Numbered from the stretch's first letter, positions 1-50,933 are shown. The stretch: DNA of 64,000 nt from Amorphochlora amoebiformis (GCA_054601695.1 BAAHQB010000048.1:1-64000), one strand, 5' to 3'. Numbers and translations are program-made. The notes: generated by a model not told the origin, from the letters alone.

Positions 1-910
1 CTCCTAACCCTAACCCTAACCCTAACCCTAACCCTAACCCTAACCCTAACCCTAACCCGAACCCTAACCCTAACCCTAACCCTAACCCAACCCTAACCCT
101 AACCCTAACCCTAACCCTAACCCTAACCCTAACCCTAACCCTAACCCTAACCCTAACCCTAACCCTAACCCTAACCCTAACCCTAACCCTAACCCTAACC
201 CTAACCCTAACCCTAACCCTAACCCTAACCCTAACCCAACCCTAACCCTAACCCTAACCCTAACCCTAACCCTAACCCTAACCCTAACCCTAACCCTAAC
301 CCTAACCCTAACCCTAACCCTAACCCTAACCCTAACCCTAACCCTAACCCTAACCCTAACCCTAACCCTAACCCTAACCCTAACCCTAACCCTAACCCTA
401 ACCCTAACCCTAACCCTAACCCTAACCATAACCCTAACCCTAACCCTAACCCTAACCCTAACCCTAACCCTAACCCTAACCCTAACCCTAACCCTAACCC
501 TTACCCGACACCCTAACCCTAACCCGACACCCTAACCCTAACCCGACACCCTAACCCTAACCCTAACCCTAACCCTAACCCTAACCCTAACCCTAACCCT
601 AACCCTAACCCTAACCCTAACCCTAACCCTAACCCTAACCCTAACCCGACACCCTAACCCGACACCCTAACCCTACACCCTAACCCGACACCCTAACCCG
701 ACACCCTAACCCGACACCCTAACCCGACACCCTAACCCGACACCCTAACCCGACACCCTAACCCTAACCCTACACCCTAACCCTAACCCTACACCCTAAC
801 CCTAACCCTAACCCGACACCCTAACCCTAACCCGACACCCTAACCCTAACCCTAACCCTAACCCTAACCCTAACCCTAACCCTAACCCTAACCCTAACCC
901 GACACCCTAA
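1..910. repeat. Telomere, CCCTAA (TTAGGG-type) array
   Basis: Near-perfect tandem CCCTAA runs from the first base. C-rich strand reading 5'->3' from the left edge means this is the left end of a chromosome. The repeat is the 6-mer TTAGGG type, not the plant-type TTTAGGG. Occasional single-unit slips (CCCAA, CCATAA) occur at about 88, 236 and 425. Variant units dominate after about 505. Confidence 0.98.
505..910. repeat. Telomere-variant repeats with CCCGACA units
   Basis: In the proximal half of the telomere, canonical CCCTAA units alternate with a 7-mer CCCGACA or CCCTACA. Around 650-765 the two form a regular 13-mer, CCCTAACCCGACA, repeated about nine times. This is the usual place for telomere-variant repeats, the centromere-proximal part of a telomere. 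Confidence 0.9.
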
Positions 911-1061
911 CCCTAACCCTGATCTCGTATAACCCACATGGGTGTGCAACCCCCTATATAGTTAGCTAAGCAACCACCCGGAGGCCCCCATGGGGCTCCA
1001 TTGACCATAATGGCGCCATAAGGCAGAAGTGAGTAGGCTGTGGGTCGGACCCCACAGCGAA

Positions 1062-1149
1062 AACTTTTGTCGCTGAGAGTGCCATATGGACAAGTGGTCA
1101 GTCCGTTAGCTTTGAGTCTGGGGATCGTGGGTTCGATTCCCAAAAAAGT
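1062..1149 (+). other. tRNA-like element (possible tRNA pseudogene or SINE head)
   Basis: At about 1130-1142 there is an exact match to the tRNA T-loop/B-box (GGGTTCGATTCCC), preceded about 45 bases upstream by a D-arm/A-box-like stretch (AGTGGTCAGT, GTTAGC). The ends ACTTTTG and AAAAAGT can pair over six positions as an acceptor stem. The T-stem has one mismatch and I cannot draw a clean anticodon arm, so a functional tRNA is unlikely. It lies between the telomere and degenerate telomeric repeats. No long A-tail or flanking duplication is obvious. Confidence 0.3.
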
Positions 1150-1212
1150 CAAAAATTTTCAATTTATCGAAATCTTGAAAAATCTTGGAATAAAGGCCAG
1201 ATACATTCAAAA

Positions 1213-1370
1213 CCTAACCCTAACCCTAACCCTAACCCTAACTAACCCTAACTCTAACCCGACACCCTAACCCTAACCCTAACCTGACATCCGACACCCA
1301 ACCCGTTATCCTTTCTAGTTTCTTAGAAACTAACCCTAAGGTCCCTAACCCTAACCCTAACATGCCTAAT
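1213..1370. repeat. Degenerate telomere-like repeats, subtelomeric
   Basis: A second, decayed block of CCCTAA-like units (with TAACTCTAACC and CCTGACATCCGACA variants) follows the tRNA-like unique segment, so that segment is embedded in telomeric sequence. It may come from an insertion into, or healing of, an old telomere. Confidence 0.75.
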
Positions 1371-1713
1371 CCTTACGCTAGACTTAGTACATATACCAGA
1401 TATACTCTTTGATCCGGGACTTCTAGACTTAAAGTAAACAATCAATTGATAATAGTCGATCTATATCCTTTACATTTTCTAGACCATTTGGTATTTGCAG
1501 AAGCACAGCTAGACTAGTATTATCAAGGCGGTACAGTCACTGACCGTGACTGGATGAGTTCGAAAATGCTAGTTTTTATTTTTCAATATCTTTTTTTGCG
1601 CTTTCTGAAATTCCTTTTCTGAAGGCAAATCTTTTCTTTTTGTCCTACATGTACGTATGGTGATATTTATTTATGTATAGATTATATGCATACATACATA
1701 TACACATATATAT

Positions 1714-1795
<82 letters not shown>

Positions 1796-1924
1796 CATAT
1801 ACATATACACACACACATATATATGTATATATATATATCAAAGTATTATATACACACACACATATATATGTATATATATATATATCAAAGTATTATATAT
1901 ATAAATATATATACACACGCACAG

Positions 1925-1957
<33 letters not shown>

Positions 1958-1971
1958 ATATTTATATATAC

Positions 1972-2068
<97 letters not shown>

Positions 2069-2202
2069 CTTTACATACGTACCAAATATGTTTAGTATAT
2101 ATATAAAAAAATAGATGTCCAAAACCAACATGTGAATATCAAAATAACATGTGTTTGTGTGTGATATATCAAACTAGCATGTGTTTGTTCGTGATGTCTG
2201 TG
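1371..2202. repeat. Subtelomeric spacer with (TA)n/(CA)n
   Basis: Bases 1371-1670 are unique AT-rich sequence in which I see no gene. From about 1671 to 2085 the sequence is (TA)n interleaved with (CA)n and ATACAC-type units. It ends just downstream of the DNAJC9-like stop. Confidence 0.85.
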
Positions 2203-2514
2203 TTAATGTATGTTTAACCGCTTTTTGGCCTTGTTCTTCTTTGTTGCAGATTTTGATGCTGAAATTTAAAATAAGAGTTTAAGTTAGCATGGGCAATACA
2301 AGTTGTTCCATTATGAAGTGGGAGGTGTGACAGTGCATGGTCTTGACCATATTTGGCCTCGAGGTTTGCCAGGAAACCTCCTCCAGCTTGCCGGCTGGCG
2401 TGTCTTTTCCGAATGAGAGCAGCAAGGGGATCCTTTATATGTACATATACCTTTCAAGACCAAATTAACACGAAACACATTTTATAATACCTATGTAAAA
2501 ACCATACACACACA

Positions 2515-2562
<48 letters not shown>

Positions 2563-2563
2563 G

Positions 2564-2607
<44 letters not shown>

Positions 2608-2747
2608 TATGTCTGTATATAGAGTATTATATATATATATATATATATATAAATATATATGTATATATAATATATACATGAATACATCTATGACACACAC
2701 AAACACACACACACACATACACACACACACACATACACACACACACA

Positions 2748-2798
<51 letters not shown>

Positions 2799-4081
2799 CA
2801 TTTAAATAGTTCCTTCGAAAGAATGACCGTGTATATGTTTACTATTGTGCAAAGTGCATAGGCTACCTCCCCGCCACCTCCCAGATCGATCCCAAGTTCC
2901 TTGGCATACTCCTCGGATTCTTTTGCTTCTGAAGTGTCTTCTTCTCGTGAGAGGCTCTTCCTGTGTATTTCCGAGAGATTTCATAATGGGTTTCACTTGA
3001 GATTGGAAATATTCTCACAAGGAGGTCTTGTACGCTCTAAATTTCTTGAGGTTGCCGTTGTTTCGCTCAGCATCTAGAATCTGGACGAATCGATTAATAT
3101 CCGAAGCCGAACCCAAAGGAACATCCTCCATGATCCTAAACCAAAAAAAAATGGACGTGCAAGTCATGTTTAGTGTAGTGTCTTAGGAAAGTGCATTTCA
3201 GGACTTGTGCATATCGCCCTTGTATTTGATGTACGCGTCGGTCAAGTCTTGCCTCTCCTCGCCTGAGCCTTTGTATTTGCTCTGCAATACAAACATTTAT
3301 CACATGGGGGTTCTGGGGTATATTGGAGGGGAAAATGTCGAGGGATTAGATGCTGATTACAATTTGGGTTGTAGAACATCGGGTTGACCACATGGGTCTA
3401 CACGGGTTTGCAGATCGGGATTGCAGATCAGAAATAGAGTTACTAAGTTAGAGATCGGGTTTGTGGGGTTAGGACTCACCTTAAATTTCTCGATGTCCCG
3501 TACAGTGACCTTCTTGTACCGCGCTCTCCAGTATTCATACGAGGTGTCCAAGTCCCCTGACAGGTCAAACGTGCCGATTTAATTGAAGGACACATTTGAT
3601 TAAAGATAGAAGAGGTTGTGTGATTGAATAGGTAGTTGCACCCGAGTCCTGGTCGACCTCGCCCGTCTGGTCGTAGTACCGACGCTTCCGCTCGTCAAAG
3701 AGTGTCTCCTTGATAAGAGCGAGCTTCTGGAAATCCGCCGTTGCTTGCTGGACAAATATACTAAGTTCCTTTTCTTCGAACCATATTTGAGTGTTGATTT
3801 GAGTGTTGTTTAAGCTTGTGCGTGAGTGCATTTAGAACCTCCTTATTCTCATTCCTGTCTGGGTGCAATTTGACGGCGAGCTTATAGTATGCTGGTGAGG
3901 ATATATAGAGGAGACATTCAGACACACATTCAGACACGCAATGTCCAAACTTGGCAAAGAAGAAAACCATGGCACATCGATCATCCCCTCCACAGTAGCT
4001 TGCTATACCCTTGCGGATTTGGTTTTTTTTGGCGTCCTTCGGGATACCCAAAATCTCGTAGAACGACTTGGATTCGTCCAT
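2203..4081 (-). CDS. DNAJC9: DnaJ homolog subfamily C member 9 (J-domain histone co-chaperone)
   Basis: Nine exons splice in phase to about 245 aa (human DNAJC9 is 260 aa): 4081-4009, 3891-3839, 3747-3642, 3556-3480, 3281-3205, 3135-3019, 2960-2867, 2432-2348 and 2258-2203. The start MDESKSFYEILGI begins the J-domain. The HPD motif that stimulates Hsp70 ATPase is at residues 34-36 and is interrupted upstream by intron 1. Downstream segments match the family: the RYYDQTGEVDQDSG linker, a WRARYKKVTVRDIEKF block, the KGSGEERQDL...YIKYKGDMHKIME region, a KELGIDLG block, and a basic C-terminus (KSATKKNKAKKR). DNAJC9 proteins bind histones H3-H4 and recruit HSP70, and are nuclear; this role is taken from the family. 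Introns 5 and 8 need GTC donors. Intron 7 holds (TA)n and (CA)n. The divergent neighbour BUD13 starts only 183 bases away, so a shared promoter is likely. Confidence 0.9.
2480..2800. repeat. (CA)n/(TA)n tract in the DNAJC9-like gene
   Basis: Alternating (CA)n and (TA)n runs fill the intron between the exons at 2960-2867 and 2432-2348. Long open frames reading HTHT or IYIY here are repeat artefacts. Confidence 0.9.
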
Positions 4082-4263
4082 CTTTCACCGACAAACACCT
4101 CAAACTGGAATTAACAGCGGCGCGACAGCCTTTGCGTTTGCGAACCGAAGTACGAAGAATATCGGGGATCCCCGGGACTTCTGTATGAACCCCCCGGGGA
4201 TGGAAATAAATCCCGGGGTTGCAGTCACTCCGCCCACCCCGCTGCCGAAGAGGCGGTTGCAAA

Positions 4264-11263
<7,000 letters not shown>

Positions 11264-11565
11264 TAATCCCTACATAACCTATCCCCGACTTACTCGAGTA
11301 ACTTGTTCATCATGTCACTGTACATTACATTTGCGCCCAACATACCGGAAATAATCCCTACATAACCTATCCCAGACTTACTCAAATTCTTCCTCATCTA
11401 CATTTGCGCCCCACACACCGGAAATAATCCCTACATTACCTATCCCCGACTTACTCAAATTCTTATCATGTCACAAAACACCACATTTTCGCCCCACACA
11501 CCGGAAAATAGTCCCTACCTAACCTATCCCCGACTTACTCAAATTCTTCATCATGTCGCTCTTCT
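11264..11565. repeat. Minisatellite, about 80-base unit, four copies
   Basis: Four copies start near 11265, 11350, 11427 and 11506. Each carries ATAATCCCTACATAACCTAT, then CCCCGACTTACTC and a CACCGGAAA stretch. Copies differ by small indels. Confidence 0.8.
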
Positions 11566-11584
11566 AAGAGCACGTCTCAGCCCC

Positions 11585-11869
11585 TTACTCTATATTGCCC
11601 GCTCCAGTGAACCAAGAACCTCCAACAGAGCCTCCAACAGAACCTCCAATGGAAGCTCCAATATCAATCATGGAGCTTTGCGTTGAAAAAGACCCTTTGG
11701 TCGTGCTTGGAGAAACCATCGACATCATAATCGCGCACGCGAACAACACCAACAGACTCAACCCAACGTAAATCAGACCCGACTTTTGCGCAGATTGCGT
11801 CCTCATGCCCGGGCACATCAAACACATGCCGTCTTTAAATTTACCTTCTATTCCAAACCTCAATGACAC
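11585..11869 (-). pseudogene. Probable paralog fragment of the giant Cys-rich/TM protein
   Basis: The minus frame encodes a short Cys motif (MCLMCPGM) directly before a hydrophobic segment of about 20 residues (LIYVGLSLLVLFACAIMMSM). A Ser/Gly tail with SVGG repeats follows, then a stop. A CxxCP motif just before a first TM helix is also the layout of the large protein ending at 12875, but this piece lies downstream of that gene's stop and no other exons accompany it. I read it as a relic or partial paralog. It could instead be an unrelated small membrane protein. Confidence 0.35.
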
Positions 11870-11987
11870 GTGTACACCGAAAAATCCCGGTCGAATCCCG
11901 GGATTCCAACGAGAACAGGAAGGCAGATGCGAGTAGGTAACATCATTGAATGGTGTTCAACATGCAACATGTATACATCTACATCAT

Positions 11988-36972
<24,985 letters not shown>

Positions 36973-37042
36973 GTGCGTGCCGTCGTGTGTGTGTAGGTTT
37001 CGCTTTAGCAGAAAACCGTGACCAAAGTTGCCGGGGCAGTTC
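36973..37042 (-). CDS. Possible upstream exon of the giant surface protein
   Basis: The minus frame reads NCPGNFGHGFLLKRNL and so on, between an acceptor (TGTAG at 37043) and a donor (GTATCT after 36973). It ends in phase 0, which matches the start of the exon at 35567. The Cys-Pro content suits the Cys-rich start of that exon. No signal peptide exon was found further upstream. A separate candidate piece ending at 36216 (MANFTGETC) does not fit the phase. Confidence 0.35.
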
Positions 37043-38640
<1,598 letters not shown>

Positions 38641-38860
38641 CGCTCGCTTGTGACCGAGTATCTGTAATGATATAACTGTACTGTATCTGTAATCATATAA
38701 CTGTACTGTATCTGTCAACACTTGCTATTTATATCATATAACTGTAGCTGTGTTGCTATACCATATCATGTATCTATTTGATAAACACTGGTATATCATA
38801 TAACTGTATCTGTACTGCTCTACTATCTGTCAACACTGCTATATCATATAATGTGTCTTC
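38641..38860. repeat. Diverged repeat, TATCATATAACTGTA units
   Basis: About six imperfect units containing ATATAACTGTA and CTGTATCTGT, spaced 30-50 bases apart. Confidence 0.7.
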
Positions 38861-39780
<920 letters not shown>

Positions 39781-39804
39781 ATGTACTCATATGCGCATAC
39801 ATGC

Positions 39805-40300
39805 CATGTACATGTACATGTACATGTACATGTACATGTACATCAACATCAACATCAACATCAACATCAACATCAACATCAACAACAACATCAACATCAA
39901 CATCAACATCAACATCAACATCAACATCAACATCAACATCAACATCAACATCAACATCAACATCAACATCAACATCAACATCAACATCAACATCAACATC
40001 AACATCAACATCAACATCAACATCAACATCAACATCAACATCAACATCAACATCAACATCAACATCAACATCAACATCAACATCAACATCAACATCAACA
40101 TCAACATCAACATCAACATCAACATCAACATCAACATCAACATCAACATCAACATCAACATCAACATCAACATCAACATCAACATCAACATCAACATCAA
40201 CATCAACATCAACATCAACATCAACATCAACATCAACATCAACATCAACATCAACATCAACATCAACATCAACATCAACATCAACATCAACATCAACATC
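39805..40300. repeat. ACATGT then CATCAA hexanucleotide arrays
   Basis: Six units of the palindromic hexamer ACATGT (39808-39842) lead directly into about 76 units of CATCAA (39841-40300), with only one variant (CAACAA near 39884). The array ends about 50 bases beyond the methyltransferase stop codon, so it is probably in or next to its 3' UTR. Confidence 0.95.
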
Positions 40301-40350
40301 ATGAGCAGGTGACGTGAGGTGAGACGTACAGGATACACATCGATTGCACG

Positions 40351-44862
<4,512 letters not shown>

Positions 44863-45253
44863 GAGAGGTGGATACTATACAAATCTGGACGCACATTTGT
44901 GTGAATTGCTGCTTGTAATACATGGATTAAAATCATTCTGGAAAAATATACAGGACGACCCGTGAAAGCGCGTGTGATGTTGCAAATGTATGCATCGGAG
45001 CAAACGAGTGTCAGACATCCCCCAACCAAACTTTTTCAATAGTACCGCATCTTTCTCACTCAGCTTTGAATGTGAACCCATTCGATGCGGATTATTCAAC
45101 CCTTCCCCAGCCGGAGCTGCTGAGCCACCCGTTGCCACCGCAAAGACGGCGGCCAGGGGCCAATTTACCGCCATCCTGGGACAACCGCGTGACAGTCTGT
45201 TTAATCTCGGGGATTTCCATCCGGCAAATCTCCTAGGAGTCTCGAAACTCCGG
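44863..45253. promoter_or_regulatory. Divergent intergenic region, methyltransferase and POLR1D
   Basis: These 391 bases separate the two start codons. The region has a higher GC content than its surroundings and lacks (TA)n. It should hold both promoters and 5' UTRs. I see no clear TATA box or other motif. Long overlapping open frames on both strands (44875-45321 minus, 44990 onward plus) reflect the GC content and show no family features. Confidence 0.5.
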
Positions 45254-45655
45254 ATGGCGGACCAATCGCCCCAGGTCTTTGTGGCGCCCCCGTCTTTAAT
45301 CGAAATATCCGTTCCTTTCAATCAGGCGAAAAATTCAACGATTTTGACAATATTTTCAGCTGTTGGTGGAGGGGGCTGATCCGACTTGCTCGACTTTTAT
45401 CATCCATCGGGAAGACCACACCCTCGGGAATGTTCTGCGGTATACCTGGATGCTTCTTTCTGTTTTCTAGCTTGGGGAGTGGGGGTTATGGGATGAGGCG
45501 GTGTGGGTTATGTTGACTGGTGCTGTCGTCGGTTGATTGGTATTGTTTGGGGGTAGGTACGTTGTGGGTAAGCAGGGTGGTGTGGAAATGTGCGGGTATA
45601 GTATTCATCACCCTTCAGATGACAAGGTTTGCAATATATTGTATGTATATATGTA

Positions 45656-45686
<31 letters not shown>

Positions 45687-45711
45687 TGTGTGTGTGTATA
45701 TTATATTAAAA

Positions 45712-45795
<84 letters not shown>

Positions 45796-45846
45796 ATATA
45801 TATATTATATATATATTTTATATAATATAACACACACAAATATATT

Positions 45847-45896
<50 letters not shown>

Positions 45897-45901
45897 TATA
45901 T

Positions 45902-45949
<48 letters not shown>

Positions 45950-46182
45950 TATATATGTGTGTGTGTATATATATCCATATGCAATATCCATATATATACA
46001 TTCTATTTCAGTTTCACCTGAGGATACAAATGGAGCAAAGTAAAACCCTGCCTATATGTGTATGTAGTATATGCTTGTTACCCAACTTAAACCATGTATG
46101 TATGTAAAGATGTATGTATTCCCAACGATACAATACCCTGCATGTGTGGACACCCACCCTTTTCATTAGAGGAAGTACGTAT

Positions 46183-46271
<89 letters not shown>

Positions 46272-46275
46272 TGTA

Positions 46276-46339
<64 letters not shown>

Positions 46340-46372
46340 TGTGTGTGCAATATTGATATGCATGTTTTGACA

Positions 46373-46414
<42 letters not shown>

Positions 46415-47160
46415 ATATATATTATATATATATATATATATGGTATTCATGTATGTTTCGATATTTATACAGGGCAACCAAATATTGATATTGATGTATG
46501 TTTTGATATGTTTAGTTTATAGACCAACCAAATGTTCACATCTATGTATTTTCATCTGTTTACAGATCATCCGAATATTGATAGCGAATAGTGTGTAAAC
46601 AGATGAAAACATACATCTGGGTGATATTGATGCATGTTTGATCTGTTTGCAGACCATTTGGTAGATATTGATGTATGTTTTGATCTGTTTATAGATCAGA
46701 TATTGATGCATGTTTTGATCTGTTTGCAGACCATTTGGTTGATATGGATGTATGTTTTGATCTGTTTGCAGACCATTTGGTTGATATGGATGCATGTTTT
46801 GATCTGTTTACAGACCAGATATTGATGCATGTTTTGATCTGTTTGCAGACCATTTGGTTGATATGGATGTATGTTTTGATCTGTTTACAGACCATTTGGT
46901 TGATATGGATGTATGTTTTGATCTGTTTGCAGATCAGATATTGATGCATGTTTTGATCTGTTTGCAGACCATTTGGGTGATATTGATGCATGTTTTGATC
47001 TGTTTACAGATCAGATATTGATGCATGTTTTGATCTGTGTACAGACCATTTGGTTGATATGGATGTATGTTTTGATCTGTTTGCAGACCATCCGAAAAAG
47101 TGCAAGGAAGCTCTCATGGAATCTCTTCAAACAATAGATGTAAGAGACCGTATAATATAA
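45254..47160 (+). CDS. POLR1D: RNA polymerases I and III subunit AC19 (POLR1D/RPC19)
   Basis: Five exons splice in phase to about 96 aa: 45254-45274, 45360-45439, 45557-45626, 46012-46057 and 47087-47160. The AC19 signature is clear: [18 protein letters not shown] (residues 20-37), then [16 protein letters not shown], then FHLRIQ (58-63). AC19 pairs with AC40 (POLR1C) in the alpha-like assembly platform of RNA polymerases I and III. The protein is shorter than human AC19 (133 aa), mainly through a short N-terminus and a short C-terminal helix region ([14 protein letters not shown]). Exon 1 (MADQSPQ) relies on a GTC donor. The last exon may read through to TAA at 47158 as modelled, or splice onward. 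Intron 4 contains a minisatellite that repeats its own acceptor. Confidence 0.85.
45640..45990. repeat. (TA)n block in POLR1D intron 3
   Basis: (TA)n with short (TG)n ends about 25 bases before the acceptor of exon 4 (46012). Confidence 0.9.
46180..46445. repeat. (TA)n block in POLR1D intron 4
   Basis: A (TA)n run that precedes the acceptor-bearing minisatellite. Confidence 0.9.
46450..47090 (+). repeat. Minisatellite carrying copies of the POLR1D exon 5 acceptor
   Basis: About a dozen units of 34-44 bases read TTTTGATCTGTTTGCAGACC, then ATTTGGTTGATATGGATGTA. The final unit runs directly into the real exon 5 (GTTTGCAG followed by ACCATCCGAAAAAG at 47087). Every unit therefore repeats the pyrimidine tract, the CAG and the first bases of the exon. 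Confidence 0.9.
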
Positions 47161-47696
47161 TATAATCATAATAATATATATTATATATATACATATATAT
47201 ATATATGTATATATGTATATTTCTGACTTATTTATTTATACCTACGCACTACAGACACACATTTATATTTATGCATATATACGCTCACACCGAGACTGAG
47301 AGCAAGAGCAAGATCTAGAGCGAGGACGAGAGAGAGAGCGAGAGCGATTTCGAGAGCGAGATCAAGAACGAGGTCGAGAGCGAGATCAAGAGCGAGGTCG
47401 AGAGCGAGAGCGAGAGCGAGAGCGAGAGCGAGAGCTAGAGCGAGAGCGAGATCAAGCGAAATCGAGAGCGAGGCTGAGAGGGAGGCAAAGAGCGAAATCG
47501 AGAGCAAGGCTGAGCGAGCTATCCGAGAGCGAGTCTGAGAGTGCGAGGGTGAGAGCGAGATCGAGAGCGAAGCTGAGAGATAGCGAGATTGAAAACCAAA
47601 GCGCGAAAAGAGGGAGGACTAGAGGTTGGGTTGTGGTTAGGGTTGTAGTTTGGAATGTGAGGAGGAGAGGGGCAATATATATTATACATTATATAT

Positions 47697-47739
<43 letters not shown>

Positions 47740-48215
47740 CCCATCTCTGATGATAAGATTGTAAATCGTTATTAGTGAATCTGTTATCATATCACCATCA
47801 CCACTCACCAGATTCTAAATCCTTATTACTGAATCTGTTATCATGTCACCACTCACCAGATTCTAAATCCTTATTGCTGAATCTGTTATCATGTCACCAT
47901 CACCAGATTCTAAATCCTTATTGCTGAATCTGTTATCATATCACCATCACCACTCTAATTCCTTTTTGCCAACCATGATTCGACTTTAACGCTTTTTTGA
48001 GGACATGCTATGATCATTTCATAGACACATCATTCGCTTCAACTCTTTTTAGGACATCTATGATCATATGATAGACACATGATTCGACTTTAACTCTTTT
48101 TAGGACATCTGTGATCATAGAATACACACATGATTCGACTTTAACTCTTTTTTAGGGCATCTGTGATCATATGATAGACACATTCAACGCTACTGTGGTA
48201 ATACGGGAGGAAGAT
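47161..48215. other. Intergenic: purine repeats and two minisatellites
   Basis: Bases 47285-47600 are GAGAGCGAGA-type purine repeats. Bases 47640-47660 hold a telomere-like GGTTAGGG. Bases 47745-47960 have four units of about 49 bases (CCAGATTCTAAATCCTTATT). Bases 47975-48190 have four units of about 58 bases (TAGACACATGATTCGACTTT). I see no gene. Confidence 0.8.
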
Positions 48216-48225
48216 AGTACATATG

Positions 48226-48310
<85 letters not shown>

Positions 48311-48404
48311 GTATATATATAATATGTATAAGATATAGTACATTATATTTAACATATTGTAAAAGAGAACCTTTGTTTACATATAAATATTTATTAATTA
48401 CACC

Positions 48405-48441
<37 letters not shown>

Positions 48442-48568
48442 TGATATATGATATGTACATACTTTTGGTCATATTCAAAGTTTAGGTTTTCACATGATTC
48501 ATAAGTACATACACATACTCATATATTATATATATTTATGTACTGTGATACACCCATACGCATATAAT

Positions 48569-48618
<50 letters not shown>

Positions 48619-48679
48619 TATATATATGAGTACAATAGATATGTACATTAATATATATAAAATATATATAACTAAATTA

Positions 48680-48721
<42 letters not shown>

Positions 48722-48965
48722 GATATATAGGTAAGTAATATCCATATGCATAAATATATTATATATATATATAGACATATATATATATGTGTGTGTGTGT
48801 GTGTAATATATTTTCATACATATACAGATGTAGTATATAATTGTATAATATATATATATATATATATGTATACAAATATATATATATATATATATGTATA
48901 CATTATATATCTAGTGTGATTTTATACATATACATAGTCTATAATATATATACATATAGATACAT
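48216..48965. repeat. (TA)n-rich block
   Basis: A series of (TA)n runs with TATG, TAAA and (TG)n interruptions. No coding potential. Confidence 0.9.
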
Positions 48966-48989
48966 ATATATATATATATAATCAGGAAG

Positions 48990-49874
48990 AGAAGAAACGG
49001 GTAGGTAAGAAGAAGAGACACAAAAAGTAAGCCACTGTTCGCTAAGAGGAGGACATACAACACATATAAGCCACTGTTCGCTAAGAGGAGGAGATACAAG
49101 AGATATACAACAACCAGGCCACTGTTGGACACAACTAGACAACAACCAGGCTACTGTTGGCTACTAGCTCTAACAATCGTGGACAATCATCTATGGCCGC
49201 AAGTTGACTCAACCGTCAAAATAACTAGATAAGTAGCAGATGGTAAGATCATTCTAGTTCTAGGCCTAGCCTGATCTGTGATTACTGAAACTTGCAGAAT
49301 TGTCTAATTGTGAATCACTGAGTCAAGTGTGAGGCATTCGCGCGTGATCAATGCTATAGATATACTAGATATACCTAGATACATCTAGCTAGACTATCTC
49401 TATTTAGGATCTCTGTTCACTCTGCTCTAGACTATTGTACTGATACAGATGTCGTATATGTACTTAAAAGACGAGCACTACTAGACTAACTAGGGCCACA
49501 GACAACACGCATCTCATTGCACCCTCTAATATTACTAGTATAAGGCTTAAAACGTGTTGGTCTTAGGTTAAATTGCGAAACTTTGTTTGATACATGTGGA
49601 TGCTATCATCGCTCAACGCGTAGAAATTGTAAATTACATGGGTCTGAGGAGACGAATAATTAAATGAAATAGTAAACTAATCGTATGCGTCTTCTCGCGC
49701 GAATGGTGTGAAGGATGGGGAAAGCGAGTTTAGTGAATAATAACAATAGCGTAGCTAGTTATCCGTGCTCATAACATTAGCGGACGAGAGGAAGGTTCAG
49801 TTTTTCGTTCAAGTCATTGTGGAGCCTAATGATTCGTCCATCTGAAGGAAAGGGTACTGATACGGCCCGACAAA
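48990..49874. other. Intergenic with a 45-base repeat, CTAG-rich
   Basis: Bases 49005-49165 have about four units with GCCACTGTTCGCTAAGAGGA or GGCCACTGTTGGACACAAC. Bases 49170-49770 are unique, rich in CTAG and TAGATA, and hold no gene I can see. The 3' UTR of the next minus-strand gene may reach here. Confidence 0.65.
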
Positions 49875-49996
49875 TTATCTTTTCTTGCTCGTCATGTTGG
49901 AGTTTAGGTTTCCTGATATATACGTGCATATATATATATATATATATAATATTATACATACATATATATATATATATGTATGTATATATGTATGTA

Positions 49997-50046
<50 letters not shown>

Positions 50047-50103
50047 ATACAATATAAACATGCAAATATTTAAACACGTATATGTCTATACAATAAGTAC
50101 ACC

Positions 50104-50152
<49 letters not shown>

Positions 50153-50442
50153 AATATACTATATATGTATACACATTTTTCTCTGGGTGTATATAAGTAA
50201 GTATAGTTTAGAGGTGTGGAGTCATTCAACCTTTTGAGGTTAGTATAGTAAAGTTTTCCACATTTACATCATAGTGGTACAGTCTTGTAGATGTCATGTG
50301 TCAAGATGCTACTACAGTTTGGTAAATGTGTGGTAAATGCGTTGGTACCTGTGGTGTCCGTCGTAGGGTGAGGGTTTCTGATTAACTTGGAATTCAACAA
50401 GGCTTCCTCCTACGTCATATGTAATGCATATATATATATATG

Positions 50443-50481
<39 letters not shown>

Positions 50482-50506
50482 CTAATATTTAGGTTTCTAT
50501 ATAGTA

Positions 50507-50562
<56 letters not shown>

Positions 50563-50887
50563 ATATATATATACGCAAGCTGAACCAAAAGAGTTCGTGT
50601 GTGCGAAGGAGAGCAATAAAGAAAGATTGTTGGCGAGAGAGAGAGTAAGAGAGAGAGAGAGAGGAAGACGGAAAGAGAGAGAGAGAAAGACGGAGAGAGA
50701 GATATATATATAGAGAGAGAGAGAGAGAAGCACAGGGATGAGTAGGATGAATACCATGGCCAGTTTGGAGTTTTGTTTGGTATTGAGTTGTCTCGGTTCG
50801 TTTTGAGTTGATTCGAAAAACATGTATTGGTACTCGTGCTCCGTGTTATCGCCCTCCGCATTCTCTAGATAGCTGTCGTCAAGCATA

Positions 50888-50933
<46 letters not shown>

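Noticed and set aside
82-429. Long open frame in the telomere (Arg-Val and Gly-Leu repeats)
   Set aside because: It is a reading of the CCCTAA repeat itself; no gene.
44875-45321. 148-codon minus frame with a signal-like MAVNWPLAAVFAVATG
   Set aside because: The methyltransferase can start at 44862 without it, it overlaps the POLR1D start, and it shows no family features; it is probably the GC-rich divergent promoter.
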